Shown here: in pieces, positions 45,511 through 55,015 of the stretch
Layout of the letters: each line of letters opens with the position of its first letter
Numbering within the stretch: position 1 is the stretch's first letter
DNA from: Teredinibacter purpureus
Lineage (GTDB): Bacteria > Pseudomonadota > Gammaproteobacteria > Pseudomonadales > Cellvibrionaceae
Direction: 5' to 3'
DNA length: 64,000 nt
NCBI RefSeq assembly: GCF_014217335.1
Contig: NZ_CP060092.1
Span: 451,501-515,500, forward strand
Program-made: the position numbers and the translations under genes
Notes under the pieces: generated by a model
What the model was told of the DNA's origin: nothing
The model's input: the letters and a program-made list of their open reading frames with translations, nothing else
Databases searched by the model: none

Positions 45511-46225
45511 AAATCATACTCCGACATTGATTAAAAAAATTCTTCGCAAATGGAACCGCTGGTTTATTAACCGTTTTATTCGCCCTCAATTCGATCAGCT
45601 AGGCCATTCCACCGCCATACACCAACCCACCACTTTACAGATCACCGGTAATAATATTGCAGCCGGTAATTTTCTTCATATTATCAGTAACCGCCAACAA
45701 CCGGTAACTCTCACAAGCTGGAGAAGCAAACAACAGCGCGGAGAAATCGTCATTGGCGACTACTGCCTTATATCACCCGGCGTCAACATCGCAGCGGCTC
45801 AGTCTATTAACATTGGAGACAATTGCATGCTTGCATCCGGCGTGTATATTTCTGACAGTGACTGGCACGGAACCTATAATCGCATACGACCTTTTCGTTG
45901 CACCCAACCAGTGACGCTCAACAATAATGTTTGGATTGGTTTACGCGCGATCATTGGTAAAGGTGTGACCATAGGCGAGAATAGTATTATTGGTGCTGGC
46001 GCAGTTGTCATAAATGATATTCCAGCCAATAGTATTGCGGCCGGCAACCCCGCAAAAATTGTAAAACGCTTAGATCCAAAGAAAAAAATGTTACGCCGGG
46101 AATTTCTTTTTTCGCAGGATGACGATTACTGGAATGCACAGGATGAGTTAGAAGATGCCTTCGGTAAGAACAACCATTTTTTTCACTGGATTAAAGTGTT
46201 AATCGCACCGTCACGGCACGATTAA
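45503..46225 (+). CDS. Left-handed beta-helix acyltransferase
   Basis: A 240-residue hexapeptide-repeat O-acetyltransferase. The N-terminal part is basic and aromatic (KILRKWNRWFINRFI), and repeats such as ISPGVNIAAAQSINIGDNCM and VTIGENSIIGAGAVVINDI build the helix, with the catalytic His in SDSDWHGTY. VWIGLRAIIGKGV and AAGNPAKIVKRLD are standard closing motifs. The start is GTG 45503, with GAGG 8 bases upstream; GTG 45494 is an alternative. Probably acetylates a sugar made by the cluster. Confidence 0.87.
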   Translation: MRKNHTPTLIKKILRKWNRWFINRFIRPQFDQLGHSTAIHQPTTLQITGNNIAAGNFLHIISNRQQPVTLTSWRSKQQRGEIVIGDYCLISPGVNIAAAQSINIGDNCMLASGVYISDSDWHGTYNRIRPFRCTQPVTLNNNVWIGLRAIIGKGVTIGENSIIGAGAVVINDIPANSIAAGNPAKIVKRLDPKKKMLRREFLFSQDDDYWNAQDELEDAFGKNNHFFHWIKVLIAPSRHD

Positions 46226-46228
46226 ACC

Positions 46229-46864
46229 TTAAGGTACGGCTTTCTCTGCGAGCGTAATGGAAAAGGCGGTAACCAGCTCATTTAACGCTTTAATATAATC
46301 ATTTACACTCGCGCTAGCACTTGCTCGAACAATTACTTCACGGCCATGTTTTACGACTTCGCCCTTAGCGGTGTCAATTAGTAGCCAGCTCGCCGATATA
46401 CGCACATCGCCACCACGAACCCCGCTAAACTCACCAAAAACAATTCGAACTTGATACTCAGGCCGAGTACGAGAATCCCACGGAAAAGCGACTACGCCAT
46501 CATGCTGCCATAAGGCACTAAGGTTGGTGCTCATAGCGCGCCCAATTGACGATTTTAAATCTCCTCCCCAAGCGTGATACCCCGAAACCTTAATTTGCTG
46601 TGATGACGTAAGGCTAACAATGGCAGGGTTATCCATAAATTCTGGCAATCTCATGGGGCCAATACCGATACTAATATTTCGCGCCGGCGCCGATTCTGTG
46701 AGCGGCAATTCTTCCGCCTTCGCCGCAAACAACGAATAGTAAGAGGTTTGCGGAGTATTTGAAACACAGCCTACCAAGCAGGCAATAAAACCTAACATCA
46801 GCCCGCGTTTTATTACTGGCGCTCTCTTCGCCTGCTGCGCCCAACAGTGTGTAACGTTATTCAT
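46229..46864 (-). CDS. pqiC: PqiC outer-membrane lipoprotein
   Basis: A 211-residue lipoprotein (lipobox LVGC) of the ABC-transport auxiliary family, the outer-membrane partner of PqiB in lipid movement across the envelope. SYYSLFA, IGIGPMRLPEFMDNPAIVSL and the conserved WGGDLKSSIGRAMSTNL are family features. It overlaps the end of pqiB by 8 bases. The long N-terminus before the lipobox suggests that translation could begin later, at the Met just before GFIACLVGC. Confidence 0.9.
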   Translation of the reverse strand: MNNVTHCWAQQAKRAPVIKRGLMLGFIACLVGCVSNTPQTSYYSLFAAKAEELPLTESAPARNISIGIGPMRLPEFMDNPAIVSLTSSQQIKVSGYHAWGGDLKSSIGRAMSTNLSALWQHDGVVAFPWDSRTRPEYQVRIVFGEFSGVRGGDVRISASWLLIDTAKGEVVKHGREVIVRASASASVNDYIKALNELVTAFSITLAEKAVP

Positions 46865-48446
46865 CTTTATCCTTTCCCAAAAGCAACGAATTGGGATGGC
46901 GATTTAATTCATTTAAGAATAGCTCAAGCGAACGCGCTGCATCACTTAATGATTTTGCCATTTCCGTCATTTCATATTTTAATTCTGAATCCGGTGCAAC
47001 CGCGTGATCCAAACTCGTCATTGCAACGGTCATTTGCTGCAGCGCATTTTCAGCTGACGCAAGCGTAGAATCTAATTTGGCACCGGTATCCCGCTGTTCT
47101 AACCGAGTAAGCAGTACGTTAAGGCTTTCTAAACTGCCCGCCAATTCAAACCCAATAGTTTCGAATGGAATGTTATTGATTTTTGCTAATAAATCTGACG
47201 CCTGCTGGCCCACTTGGTCAATTTTATCCATAACCGTTGGAATTTCAGAATAGTTTTCGGCGCGAACAAAAGCCACGGGCAGAGGGTTATCCACAAACGT
47301 TAGATCAATATATTTCGACCCCGTAATTAAACTGGCCGTTTTCATTTGTGCCCTAAGCCCTTGCTCAACCATACTTTCCATTCGGTTATCCACTTCTTCT
47401 CGCGAGGGAGAATCATCCGGCTGCAAACGTTCGGGTTCCATGGCAATAAAAACGTGTAAGCTTTCTTCTACATTCTCGGCACTGGCCAGCTCTACATCAA
47501 CCACTTCGCCCACTTTGATTCCGCGAAATTCAACCGGCGCACCAACGGTTAAGCCACGCACCGTACCGGTGAATTTTAATCGATAATAATATTTAATATT
47601 AAACCGACCTTCTAGTACCGATTCTCTATCGGAATACAAAAAGAAACGATGCCCCGATTCCGCTAACTGTACATTTTCAAAACCTGCGGTATTGTCAAAG
47701 GCAACACCACCGTTAATAAGCGAAGCCAGCGATTCCATTCGTGCTCTCATGCCATCGGCATTTATCGATACACCAAACCCACTCACATTCCAAAAACGGC
47801 TACGCGTTTGTACCATTTCGTCGTAGGGTGCTCGAATAAAAAAGTTAATATCGACATGATCCATGCTGCCCGCTAATTTATAACCCGTTACCTCGCCCAC
47901 CCGAATTTGCCGAAAATAGATGGGTGAGCCAATATCAATCGACCCCAACTCTTCCGCCTGCAACAAGTATTGTGTTCCAGGCTCGTCCGACTCAAATACC
48001 GGCGGCTCGCTCAAACCTTCAAATTTAGTTTTATGGGCGCTCGCAGCACCGGGGTCCATCACAATGTACACGCCCGAAATTAGCGTACCCAAATTCGAAA
48101 CACCGGCAGCACTAATTCGAGGGGTTACCATCCAGAATCGCGTATTTTTACTAAGATGCGGCGCTATATCACTATCGAGCTCTGCCGTTACACGCACGTG
48201 TTTCAAGTCTCGGCTTAGTTTGACAGTTTGAACAACGCCTACCTTCACCTCGTTGAGTTTAATTTGCGTTTGGCCGGCAATAATATCGGTCGCGTCATCA
48301 AATGTAATTTCAATGATGGTGCCTCGCTCCATACGAGCTTGCACCGCTAACCACAAAGCAATAAGGAGCGCCACCGCAGGAACAATCCAGACAGGAGATA
48401 GCGCGGTAACTTGTTGAGCAACAGCTTTATTAAGGTTTCGTTTCAT
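46857..48446 (-). CDS. pqiB: PqiB, MCE-domain lipid-transport protein
   Basis: A 529-residue inner-membrane-anchored protein with three MCE domains that stack into a periplasmic tube. The N-terminal membrane helix is about 18-36. MCE units begin around 40 (GTIIEITFDDATDI), 160 (LGSIDIGSPIYFRQIRVGEV) and 285 (TGVRGLTVGAPVEFRGIKVGEV-like region). A long C-terminal helical part follows (about 430-520). It sits between pqiA and pqiC, the standard operon. Confidence 0.94.
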   Translation of the reverse strand: MKRNLNKAVAQQVTALSPVWIVPAVALLIALWLAVQARMERGTIIEITFDDATDIIAGQTQIKLNEVKVGVVQTVKLSRDLKHVRVTAELDSDIAPHLSKNTRFWMVTPRISAAGVSNLGTLISGVYIVMDPGAASAHKTKFEGLSEPPVFESDEPGTQYLLQAEELGSIDIGSPIYFRQIRVGEVTGYKLAGSMDHVDINFFIRAPYDEMVQTRSRFWNVSGFGVSINADGMRARMESLASLINGGVAFDNTAGFENVQLAESGHRFFLYSDRESVLEGRFNIKYYYRLKFTGTVRGLTVGAPVEFRGIKVGEVVDVELASAENVEESLHVFIAMEPERLQPDDSPSREEVDNRMESMVEQGLRAQMKTASLITGSKYIDLTFVDNPLPVAFVRAENYSEIPTVMDKIDQVGQQASDLLAKINNIPFETIGFELAGSLESLNVLLTRLEQRDTGAKLDSTLASAENALQQMTVAMTSLDHAVAPDSELKYEMTEMAKSLSDAARSLELFLNELNRHPNSLLLGKDKDE

Positions 48447-48464
48447 TTCAATTGTTTATATCTT

Positions 48465-49754
48465 TTAGTCAAGTGAATCGCCCTTAGATTGAGCGTCCTC
48501 TTCAAGCGCATCCCAGATTAAACGCGGATCAAAGGTTTCTGCAGCAACCATGGTTAAGAGAACAACGGCGCCAAAAGCAATGATAGCGCCTTCCGGTTCA
48601 ACCGTATAAATAAAACCAAATTGCACCAAGGACACTAACAAGGTAACCACAAACACATCAACCATCGACCAGCGCCCGATTGCCTCGGTTAAGCGAAACA
48701 GGACGGCCCGATGCTTTGCGCCTCTACGCATCTTAATTTTAACCGACCAAAGCAGGTAAGTAAGTATGACGAGCTTGGTGATAGGGACCAAAATACTGGC
48801 TACAAATACAACCAGTGCAATCCCCCATAAGCCTTCCATTAATAGCTCTACGACACCGGAAAATATAGTGTCGGTATACACCTCCCCCAACGTTGAATAC
48901 GTCATGATTGGTAGTACATTAGCGGGGATATAAAGAATAATGGCCGCCAACACTAATGCCGTCGTTTTTTGTAAGCTATACGGAATTCGCTTATGAATTT
49001 CTGATTGGCAGCGAGGGCATTCATGTTTATTTTCGATAATACTCTCACCCACCATGGCTTTACACACACGACAATCGTATACAAATTCATTGTCGTAAGC
49101 GGTAAAATAATTATTGGTATTAAGCCAGCTCCATAGCTGGCGACGATTTAATTTTATATAAGCCAAAATTAAAACGCCCACCAATAAAAAGAACGCGTAC
49201 GCTCCCGTTTCCAAATGAATTACCGCCATATCAGCCAATTTGACCGAGGCGACAACGGCACTTAGCATAAAGATTTCGAGCATGCTCCAGTTTTGCGCTA
49301 ATACCAGCCAGCGTAAAACAGACACTTGCCCCGGCAAATGCCGATTGTAGCTATACGAAACCAATAAATATAAAAATGCAAAAATTTCGACTAACGGAAA
49401 GATAAAGATGGTGGTAATAACCATGCCACCCAGTATCCACTGTTTTCTCTCGAGCAACGCCCAAAAACCATCTAAAATAGTTGCCGTTTGGCTCTGAGAA
49501 CCAATCTCTAATGTGATAAACGGTAAGGCATTACTCAAGATGAACAGTACTAACGCAGTAAGCGCTAAGGCCGAGGCAAACTCCAATCGACGAGCGCCCC
49601 CAGTATGAAGAATCGCTTCACAATTAAAACATACCATTTCGTTTTCTGAAGAAAACGACACCACTTTTTGAAGCTCGCCACAGTGATGGCATAAAAGCCA
49701 ATCACGATGCTCTGCATGGGGGGAAATGGTTGATAAGGGAGGGTGATCCATCAC
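48465..49754 (-). CDS. pqiA: PqiA integral membrane protein
   Basis: A 429-residue protein with two repeated halves, each with a zinc-ribbon-like Cys set (CHHCGEL...CFNCEAIL near the start; CRVCKAM...CPRCQSEI near 225-250) and four membrane helices. It pairs with PqiB and PqiC. LFILSNALPFITLEIG and LYIPANVLPIMTYSTLG are the matching family motifs in the two halves. First gene of the pqi run, 13 bases after ubiI. Confidence 0.94.
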   Translation of the reverse strand: MMDHPPLSTISPHAEHRDWLLCHHCGELQKVVSFSSENEMVCFNCEAILHTGGARRLEFASALALTALVLFILSNALPFITLEIGSQSQTATILDGFWALLERKQWILGGMVITTIFIFPLVEIFAFLYLLVSYSYNRHLPGQVSVLRWLVLAQNWSMLEIFMLSAVVASVKLADMAVIHLETGAYAFFLLVGVLILAYIKLNRRQLWSWLNTNNYFTAYDNEFVYDCRVCKAMVGESIIENKHECPRCQSEIHKRIPYSLQKTTALVLAAIILYIPANVLPIMTYSTLGEVYTDTIFSGVVELLMEGLWGIALVVFVASILVPITKLVILTYLLWSVKIKMRRGAKHRAVLFRLTEAIGRWSMVDVFVVTLLVSLVQFGFIYTVEPEGAIIAFGAVVLLTMVAAETFDPRLIWDALEEDAQSKGDSLD

Positions 49755-49767
49755 GCTAAACCTTGCA

Positions 49768-50988
49768 TTAAAACCCGCTGGCGACTTTTGCCAACTGCCG
49801 CTTCAGCAGTAGCTGATTATTCGCTAACGACATACCCACATTTCGAACCCAACGAACGGCGGGAATATCGGCCTCAAATAATCGTTTAAAGCCTTCCATA
49901 GAAGCCATTGCCGATAAGTTATGGCTTTTGCGTTGACGCTGAAAACGGCGCAATATTGAACTATCACTCAATGCTACGCCGCGCTCACACGCACGCTCAA
50001 TTTCGGTTGCGAGTGCCTGTACATCGTACAGGCCTAAGTTTACACCTTGCCCCGCCAAAGGGTGAATAGTATGTGCCGCGTCACCCACCAACGCGATACC
50101 CTCACCAATGTAGTCAATAGCGTGACGTTGTCGTAAGGGAATGGCAAAACGCTTAGCCGTTTCGACTACCTCGCCCAAGCGGCTTTCGAATGCCACTGAA
50201 AGGCGCGCGCAAAATTCGGCATCGTCTAATGCCATAAGCGCATCCGCTAATTCAGTTTTAACCGACCATACCAACGAACAATATTGTTGCTGGCTTGCGG
50301 CTTGCAAAGGAAGAAAAGCGATAGGCCCGTGAGTAGTAAACCGTTGCCAACAGCATTGCTGATGCGGCTTCTCCGTTTTTACCGTGGTCACAATCGCAGT
50401 ATGGCCGTAGTCCCATTCTCGTGTACTGATACCGGCAAAGGCTCTTAATTTAGAATGAGCGCCATCTGCTGCCACGACCAATGTGCAATCGAGTTTGCCT
50501 TTAGTGTGCATGGAGCGATTACTCACCTGTAACTGGTTATGCGGCCCAACGTGCTCGAAGCTTTCCACACGCATGCCATCGAGTACAGTAACCGACGGTA
50601 ACGCTTGAACGCGCTGCCGTAAGGCTTTTACCACCACACTGTTTTCAACAATATGGCCTAAGTTATTCACATGGATATCGTCGGCATGAAATTGAATATT
50701 ACCCGTGCCTTCGGCATCCCACACATCCATTGCGTGATACGCACAGGCTCGCATATTAACGATAGGCTGCCATGCATCAACAGACATCAGAAATGCCTCA
50801 GACTTTTTCGACAACGCAACCACTCGTGGATCAAACGCTTCACCCTCAAAGGCTCGAGGGGGCTCACCCGCTTCGATAACCGCCAGGGTTAGTGAGGCTG
50901 TTGCTGGGCAAGAAGCCAAGCGAGCGGCCAACGACAAGCCGACCATACCGCCGCCCACTATCACCACATCAAATACATGAGTATTCAT
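49768..50988 (-). CDS. ubiI: Ubiquinone flavin monooxygenase UbiI/VisC
   Basis: A 406-residue FAD hydroxylase of ubiquinone synthesis, most like UbiI, which hydroxylates C5 of the octaprenylphenol ring. FAD motifs: VVIVGGGMVGLSLAARL at the N-terminus, VVAADGAHSKLR in the middle, and ALVGDAAHTIHPLAGQGVNLG. It overlaps the ubiH stop as ATGA. Telling UbiI from UbiF or VisC homologues relies on gene order next to ubiH-pepP. Confidence 0.9.
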   Translation of the reverse strand: MNTHVFDVVIVGGGMVGLSLAARLASCPATASLTLAVIEAGEPPRAFEGEAFDPRVVALSKKSEAFLMSVDAWQPIVNMRACAYHAMDVWDAEGTGNIQFHADDIHVNNLGHIVENSVVVKALRQRVQALPSVTVLDGMRVESFEHVGPHNQLQVSNRSMHTKGKLDCTLVVAADGAHSKLRAFAGISTREWDYGHTAIVTTVKTEKPHQQCCWQRFTTHGPIAFLPLQAASQQQYCSLVWSVKTELADALMALDDAEFCARLSVAFESRLGEVVETAKRFAIPLRQRHAIDYIGEGIALVGDAAHTIHPLAGQGVNLGLYDVQALATEIERACERGVALSDSSILRRFQRQRKSHNLSAMASMEGFKRLFEADIPAVRWVRNVGMSLANNQLLLKRQLAKVASGF

Positions 50989-52292
50989 GGGTTACTCACC
51001 TGCCGCATGTGCGCACGCGGCGCCATTCGGCCCATCATTTGGGCGAAAAATGTCTGCCGTGCACAAGTGAAATGTTCAAGACCAAGCAATGCCACATTAC
51101 GCGATAACTGCACCGCTGGGTTGGTATGGCTGAACACCTGAATAAACGCATGGCCCAGCCCCGCCGTAAGCCTTTGGTCTTGTGCCTGTAACGATAAATA
51201 ACGGTTCAATACTGACAAATGCCCTAACGCTTCACCTTGGGCACGCGCTTGTGTCAATACGGCAGATAACTGTGCACAATCACGAATAGCCAAATTAAAA
51301 CCTTGCCCCGCAACGGGGTGCAGAAAATGTGCGGCGTTGCCCATAAGCACGACTGAAGAGCGCACCTGCTCTTTTGCCAGCACCATTTTAAGCGGATAGC
51401 AATGACGTTTGCCGACACGGCTACACTGCCCTAAACGATAACCAAACGCCTGCTGAAAATGCGCCATAAACGTCGTATCGTCCCATGCCATGGTCTGCTC
51501 GCTGAGGCTATTGGGACGGGTCCATACGAGTGCCGAACGCTGGCTATCCTCACCGGTAATCACGGCGGGTAGCGGCAGCACGGCCATAGGGCCTTCCGCC
51601 GTAAAACGTTCAAATGCCTGCCCTTTATGGGGCTGCTCAAACGCCAAGTTCGCGATAATTGCATGCTGCTCGTAATCATGGATATCGGCTTCAATCCCTA
51701 GCTGCTTACGCAATGCGGAATCGGCGCCATCCCCAACAATCACCAGCTCAACCCCTAACGCGTTGACGGTGGTATTATTCGGCGCTTGCTCACACTCATC
51801 AGGCTCAACGGTATAATGAATGGCGGCACCTGTTGCTAACGGGCGTATCCGTTGTACGTTCGCAGGCGCCACTAGCGCGATATTCGGTGCGGCCAATACA
51901 GCTTGGGCTAATTGCTCACCCAACCATCGGTTTTCTACCACATAGCCCAGCGCATCGGCATCAGTTTCATCTTCGCTGAAATCCGTTGCGCCTATATGCC
52001 CTTTGTCACTCACATGTACCCGGCGAATCGGTTCCGCCCGCTCAGCAATTGCAGGCCAGAGATTAATTAACTGCAATAATTCTGCGGTAGCCGCCGAAAG
52101 TGCTGACGATCGCTCATCAAAACTCGGTTGCGTAAGCCTCTTTGTTTTCGGCGTTATCGGCAGCGCATCGAATAACACTATGCGCGCATCCGGTAATTGA
52201 TAGGACAACAACAAGGCTTGCGATAACCCCACCATGCCACCCCCGACGATGGCAATATCCGCTACACTATTTTCCGAAAGCTGAAGTGTCAT
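50985..52292 (-). CDS. ubiH: 2-octaprenyl-6-methoxyphenol hydroxylase UbiH
   Basis: A 435-residue FAD monooxygenase hydroxylating C1 of the ubiquinone ring. It has AIVGGGMVGLSQALLLSYQ, VIVGDGADSALRKQLG and VLMGNAAHFLHPVAGQGFNLAIRD. It is slightly longer than E. coli UbiH (about 392), with extra residues around TVEPDECEQAPNNTTVN. Follows pepP by 22 bases and is coupled to ubiI. Confidence 0.9.
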   Translation of the reverse strand: MTLQLSENSVADIAIVGGGMVGLSQALLLSYQLPDARIVLFDALPITPKTKRLTQPSFDERSSALSAATAELLQLINLWPAIAERAEPIRRVHVSDKGHIGATDFSEDETDADALGYVVENRWLGEQLAQAVLAAPNIALVAPANVQRIRPLATGAAIHYTVEPDECEQAPNNTTVNALGVELVIVGDGADSALRKQLGIEADIHDYEQHAIIANLAFEQPHKGQAFERFTAEGPMAVLPLPAVITGEDSQRSALVWTRPNSLSEQTMAWDDTTFMAHFQQAFGYRLGQCSRVGKRHCYPLKMVLAKEQVRSSVVLMGNAAHFLHPVAGQGFNLAIRDCAQLSAVLTQARAQGEALGHLSVLNRYLSLQAQDQRLTAGLGHAFIQVFSHTNPAVQLSRNVALLGLEHFTCARQTFFAQMMGRMAPRAHMRQVSNP

Positions 52293-52314
52293 TTAAACCT
52301 AATTCCTGCGCATG

Positions 52315-53628
52315 TTAACCGGCCATCACAGCTTCAATTTCATCCACTGTTTTAGGCGCGCCATCCGTTAGAACACGACAACCTTCTTTGGTAATCACCA
52401 CATCGTCTTCAATACGAACACCAATACCCCGCCATTTACTCTCGACAGTGTTGTTATCCGTGGCAATATAGATACCCGGCTCTACCGTCATTACCATACC
52501 CGGCTCCAATACTCGCCACTCATCACCCACCTTATAATCACCTACATCATGTACATCCATACCCAACCAATGGCCAATGCGATGCATGTAAAACGCTTTA
52601 TAGGCGTCTTTTTCGATAAGCGTCTCGGGGGTTCCTTTTAACAAACCCAATTCGATTAAACCTTCGACGATAACCCGCACCGAAGCATCGTGCGGCTCAT
52701 TCCAATGATTACCGGGTACTACTTTTTCAATAGCGGCTTCTTGCGCCTTTAACACGAGGTTATAAATAGCTTTTTGTTCTCGTGAGAATTTTCCGTTTAC
52801 AGGAAAAGTACGTGTTATATCAGAAGCATAAAATTCATATTCGCAGCCCGCATCGATAAGGACTAAATCGCCATTTTTCAGTTTCTGGTTATTTTCAACG
52901 TAGTGAAGAATACACGCGTTGGCGCCCCCGCCAACAATACTGTTGTAAGCCGCATGCCGCCCACCCTCAAGCGCGCAAGCATATTTAATCTCAGCTTCAA
53001 GCTCATATTCATAGCGGCCGGGTGCGCAGGTTTCCATCGCTTTTTGATGCGCGCGCGCAGAAATATCTGCCGCTGTTTCCATTAAGCGAATTTCTTCGGC
53101 ACTTTTATACAGACGCATGTCATGAAGAAAGTGGTCAAGATCAAGAAATTCGCCCGGAGGTATAGCGCCAGCGCGGACTTTGGCTCGAATACGATTGACC
53201 CACTCCATAAGATGCCGATCGAAATCGGGGTCTTTACCCATGGCGTAATACACGCGCTCCCGACCTTCAATCAATCCCGGTAAAATCTCATCGATATCAT
53301 CAATTGGAAACGCATCATCCGCCCCAAAATCTATGCATGCGCCTTCTGGCCCGGCTCTATAACCATCCCAAATTTCTTTTTCCTTATCTTTCTCTCGGCA
53401 AAACAGTACGTACTCGCCATGCTCACGCTCTGGCAACAGCACCAATACGGCATCAGGCTCGTCGAAACCTGTCAGATAATAGAAGTCATTATCTTGGCGA
53501 AAGGGGTATTCAATATCACGGCTACGGCTTTGTTCGGATGCCGAAGGCAATATTGCAATACTATTCGGCTCCATCATTGCCATTAAGGCCTTACGACGAC
53601 GGGAAAATTCTTGCTTGCTAATGCTCAT
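52315..53628 (-). CDS. pepP: Xaa-Pro aminopeptidase P
   Basis: A 437-residue cytoplasmic metallopeptidase removing N-terminal residues before proline. An N-terminal AMP_N domain (FSRRRKALMAMM, RDIEYPFRQDNDFYYLTGF) is followed by the pita-bread fold with dinuclear metal ligands in LIDAGCEYEFYASDITRTF, HRIGHWLGMDVHDVG, TVEPGIYI and GVRIEDDVVIT. Upstream neighbour of ubiH, as in E. coli. Confidence 0.96.
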   Translation of the reverse strand: MSISKQEFSRRRKALMAMMEPNSIAILPSASEQSRSRDIEYPFRQDNDFYYLTGFDEPDAVLVLLPEREHGEYVLFCREKDKEKEIWDGYRAGPEGACIDFGADDAFPIDDIDEILPGLIEGRERVYYAMGKDPDFDRHLMEWVNRIRAKVRAGAIPPGEFLDLDHFLHDMRLYKSAEEIRLMETAADISARAHQKAMETCAPGRYEYELEAEIKYACALEGGRHAAYNSIVGGGANACILHYVENNQKLKNGDLVLIDAGCEYEFYASDITRTFPVNGKFSREQKAIYNLVLKAQEAAIEKVVPGNHWNEPHDASVRVIVEGLIELGLLKGTPETLIEKDAYKAFYMHRIGHWLGMDVHDVGDYKVGDEWRVLEPGMVMTVEPGIYIATDNNTVESKWRGIGVRIEDDVVITKEGCRVLTDGAPKTVDEIEAVMAG

Positions 53629-53652
53629 AATCGTTGACTTGTTAAGTGAAAG

Positions 53653-54258
53653 TTAGTGCATGTTATCAGGAGAGTTATCGCTAGGCATGACGGTAGCGGG
53701 TGTTTTGGCCGTGAGTTCAGCGTGAACCGTAAGCACGGCGATTTTGACATATTCAACGAGTTCAACCCAGTAAACTTCGTTTTCTTCGGCTTCTAATGCC
53801 GCATCGCCATCTACCACAACCTGCGATATATGCGCCATATCACGTAAAGCATCGCCGACATCTTTCGGCAGGTCATCACCTTGGCCAAGCCCTGCTTTGC
53901 CAATCGCTTGCCCAAGCCCGTGTAAAAAGCCTTCACACCAGCTGCCTAATTCTTGCGAACGGCGTTCCAAGCTTGCAGTATCTCCAGGCAATAACGGGTT
54001 AAATCCATAGCTATCGTCGCTGAGCAACTCTGCGGTACGCTCCAGTATAAGTTTGAATAACGCTTCTTGCTCTTCATTTGGTGTGATGTAGTCCAAATCC
54101 AGAAACTCCAAAGCCACCGCCTGCCAATCGGAAGGTGACAGCTGCTCTCCTGTACACAACCGACCACACAAAACGCCCTGTAGCTCCGCTGCAGAATTCA
54201 CACTACCCATATTCATTAATTGATCATTTACAAAATAAAACTCAAACAAACCACTCAT
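53653..54258 (-). CDS. YgfB/UPF0149 family protein
   Basis: A 201-residue all-helical protein. The motifs AAELQGVLCGRLCTGEQLS, WCEGFLHGLG and NEVYWVELVEYVKIAVLTVH are typical of the UPF0149 family. AAGAGG lies about 5 bases before ATG. It starts the leftward ygfB-pepP-ubiH-ubiI run. The family's biochemical role is not clear to me. A C-terminal tail (TPATVMPSDNSPDN) is disordered. Confidence 0.9.
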   Translation of the reverse strand: MSGLFEFYFVNDQLMNMGSVNSAAELQGVLCGRLCTGEQLSPSDWQAVALEFLDLDYITPNEEQEALFKLILERTAELLSDDSYGFNPLLPGDTASLERRSQELGSWCEGFLHGLGQAIGKAGLGQGDDLPKDVGDALRDMAHISQVVVDGDAALEAEENEVYWVELVEYVKIAVLTVHAELTAKTPATVMPSDNSPDNMH

Positions 54259-54416
54259 AAAAACCTCTTACGGTTCAAAAAGTATCGATTCTTCGGCCTA
54301 ACTGCACCAAGGCAGAACAAGAAAGCACTATACTTTTCTAAAATTGCTATTAACATGCACATAGTTGACACTGGATATTGCTGGCCCATTATAGAAACGA
54401 CAGCACCTTAACGCAT

Positions 54417-54626
54417 ATGACTAATCGATTGCTAAACGACGTTGAAGCTAGGCTGGACGAACTCATTAGCCTATGTACTCGACTCGAGAAAGAAAACACC
54501 TCGCTGCGAACCAAAGAAACAGATTGGCAGCAGGAGCGCGCGCGCCTAATAGAAAAAAATGAGCTGGCACGTACGCGCATTGAAGCGATGATTGCGCGAC
54601 TTAAAAACTTAGAGGCGGAATCTTGA
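54417..54626 (+). CDS. ZapB-like coiled-coil protein (TIGR02449 type)
   Basis: A 69-residue protein that is almost wholly coiled coil (VEARLDELISLCTRLEKEN, then QERARLIEKNELARTRIE and a short tail). It starts at ATG 54417. Proteins of this size precede zapA in pseudomonads and relatives and are thought to be division-associated like ZapB; that role is by analogy. Its TGA stop overlaps the zapA TTG start. Confidence 0.83.
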   Translation: MTNRLLNDVEARLDELISLCTRLEKENTSLRTKETDWQQERARLIEKNELARTRIEAMIARLKNLEAES

Positions 54627-54940
54627 GTACTGTAGAAGAACCGGATGCGAGCATGAGCGACCAGACTCCCGTACACGTGAATATCCTAGACAAAGATTAC
54701 CAGATTGCCTGCCCTCCTAGCGAGCGCGACGCTCTTCATCGCGCTGCTGAAGAGCTAGACGAACGCATGCGCACTGTTCGCAGTAGCGGCAATGTTATCG
54801 GATTGGAACGCGTTGCAGTAATGACGGCCCTAAACTTGTGCTACGAACTCCAGCAAGCAATAACGGTACCCACTAGCAATGAAGATGAGACCACTCTAGA
54901 ACGCATGGCCGCGAAATTAAGCAAAGCGCTGGGCGATTAA
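54623..54940 (+). CDS. zapA: Cell-division protein ZapA
   Basis: A 105-residue protein that cross-links FtsZ filaments. VHVNILDKDYQIACPPSERDAL, AAEELDERMRTVRSSG and ERVAVMTALNLCYEL are family signatures. The start is probably TTG 54623, supported by AGAGG 7 bases upstream; an ATG at 54653 is the alternative, giving 95 residues. 6S RNA follows, as in many gammaproteobacteria. Confidence 0.93.
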   Translation: MSTVEEPDASMSDQTPVHVNILDKDYQIACPPSERDALHRAAEELDERMRTVRSSGNVIGLERVAVMTALNLCYELQQAITVPTSNEDETTLERMAAKLSKALGD

Positions 54941-55004
54941 CCAAGCGTGTGATTAAGTTTTCAATTAGATGAATGTCAAGACTGTTCAGCCAAAATCTCA
55001 ATGC

Positions 55005-55010
55005 TATACT
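55005..55010 (+). promoter_or_regulatory. -10 element of the 6S RNA promoter
   Basis: TATACT, ending about 6 bases before the predicted 6S RNA 5' end. A TGTTCA at 54983-54988 is a possible weak -35 at 16 bp spacing. Confidence 0.55.
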
Positions 55011-55015
55011 GAGTG

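Noticed and set aside
45700..46080. Direct repeats in the acyltransferase gene
   Set aside because: They are the hexapeptide repeats expected of a left-handed beta-helix protein.
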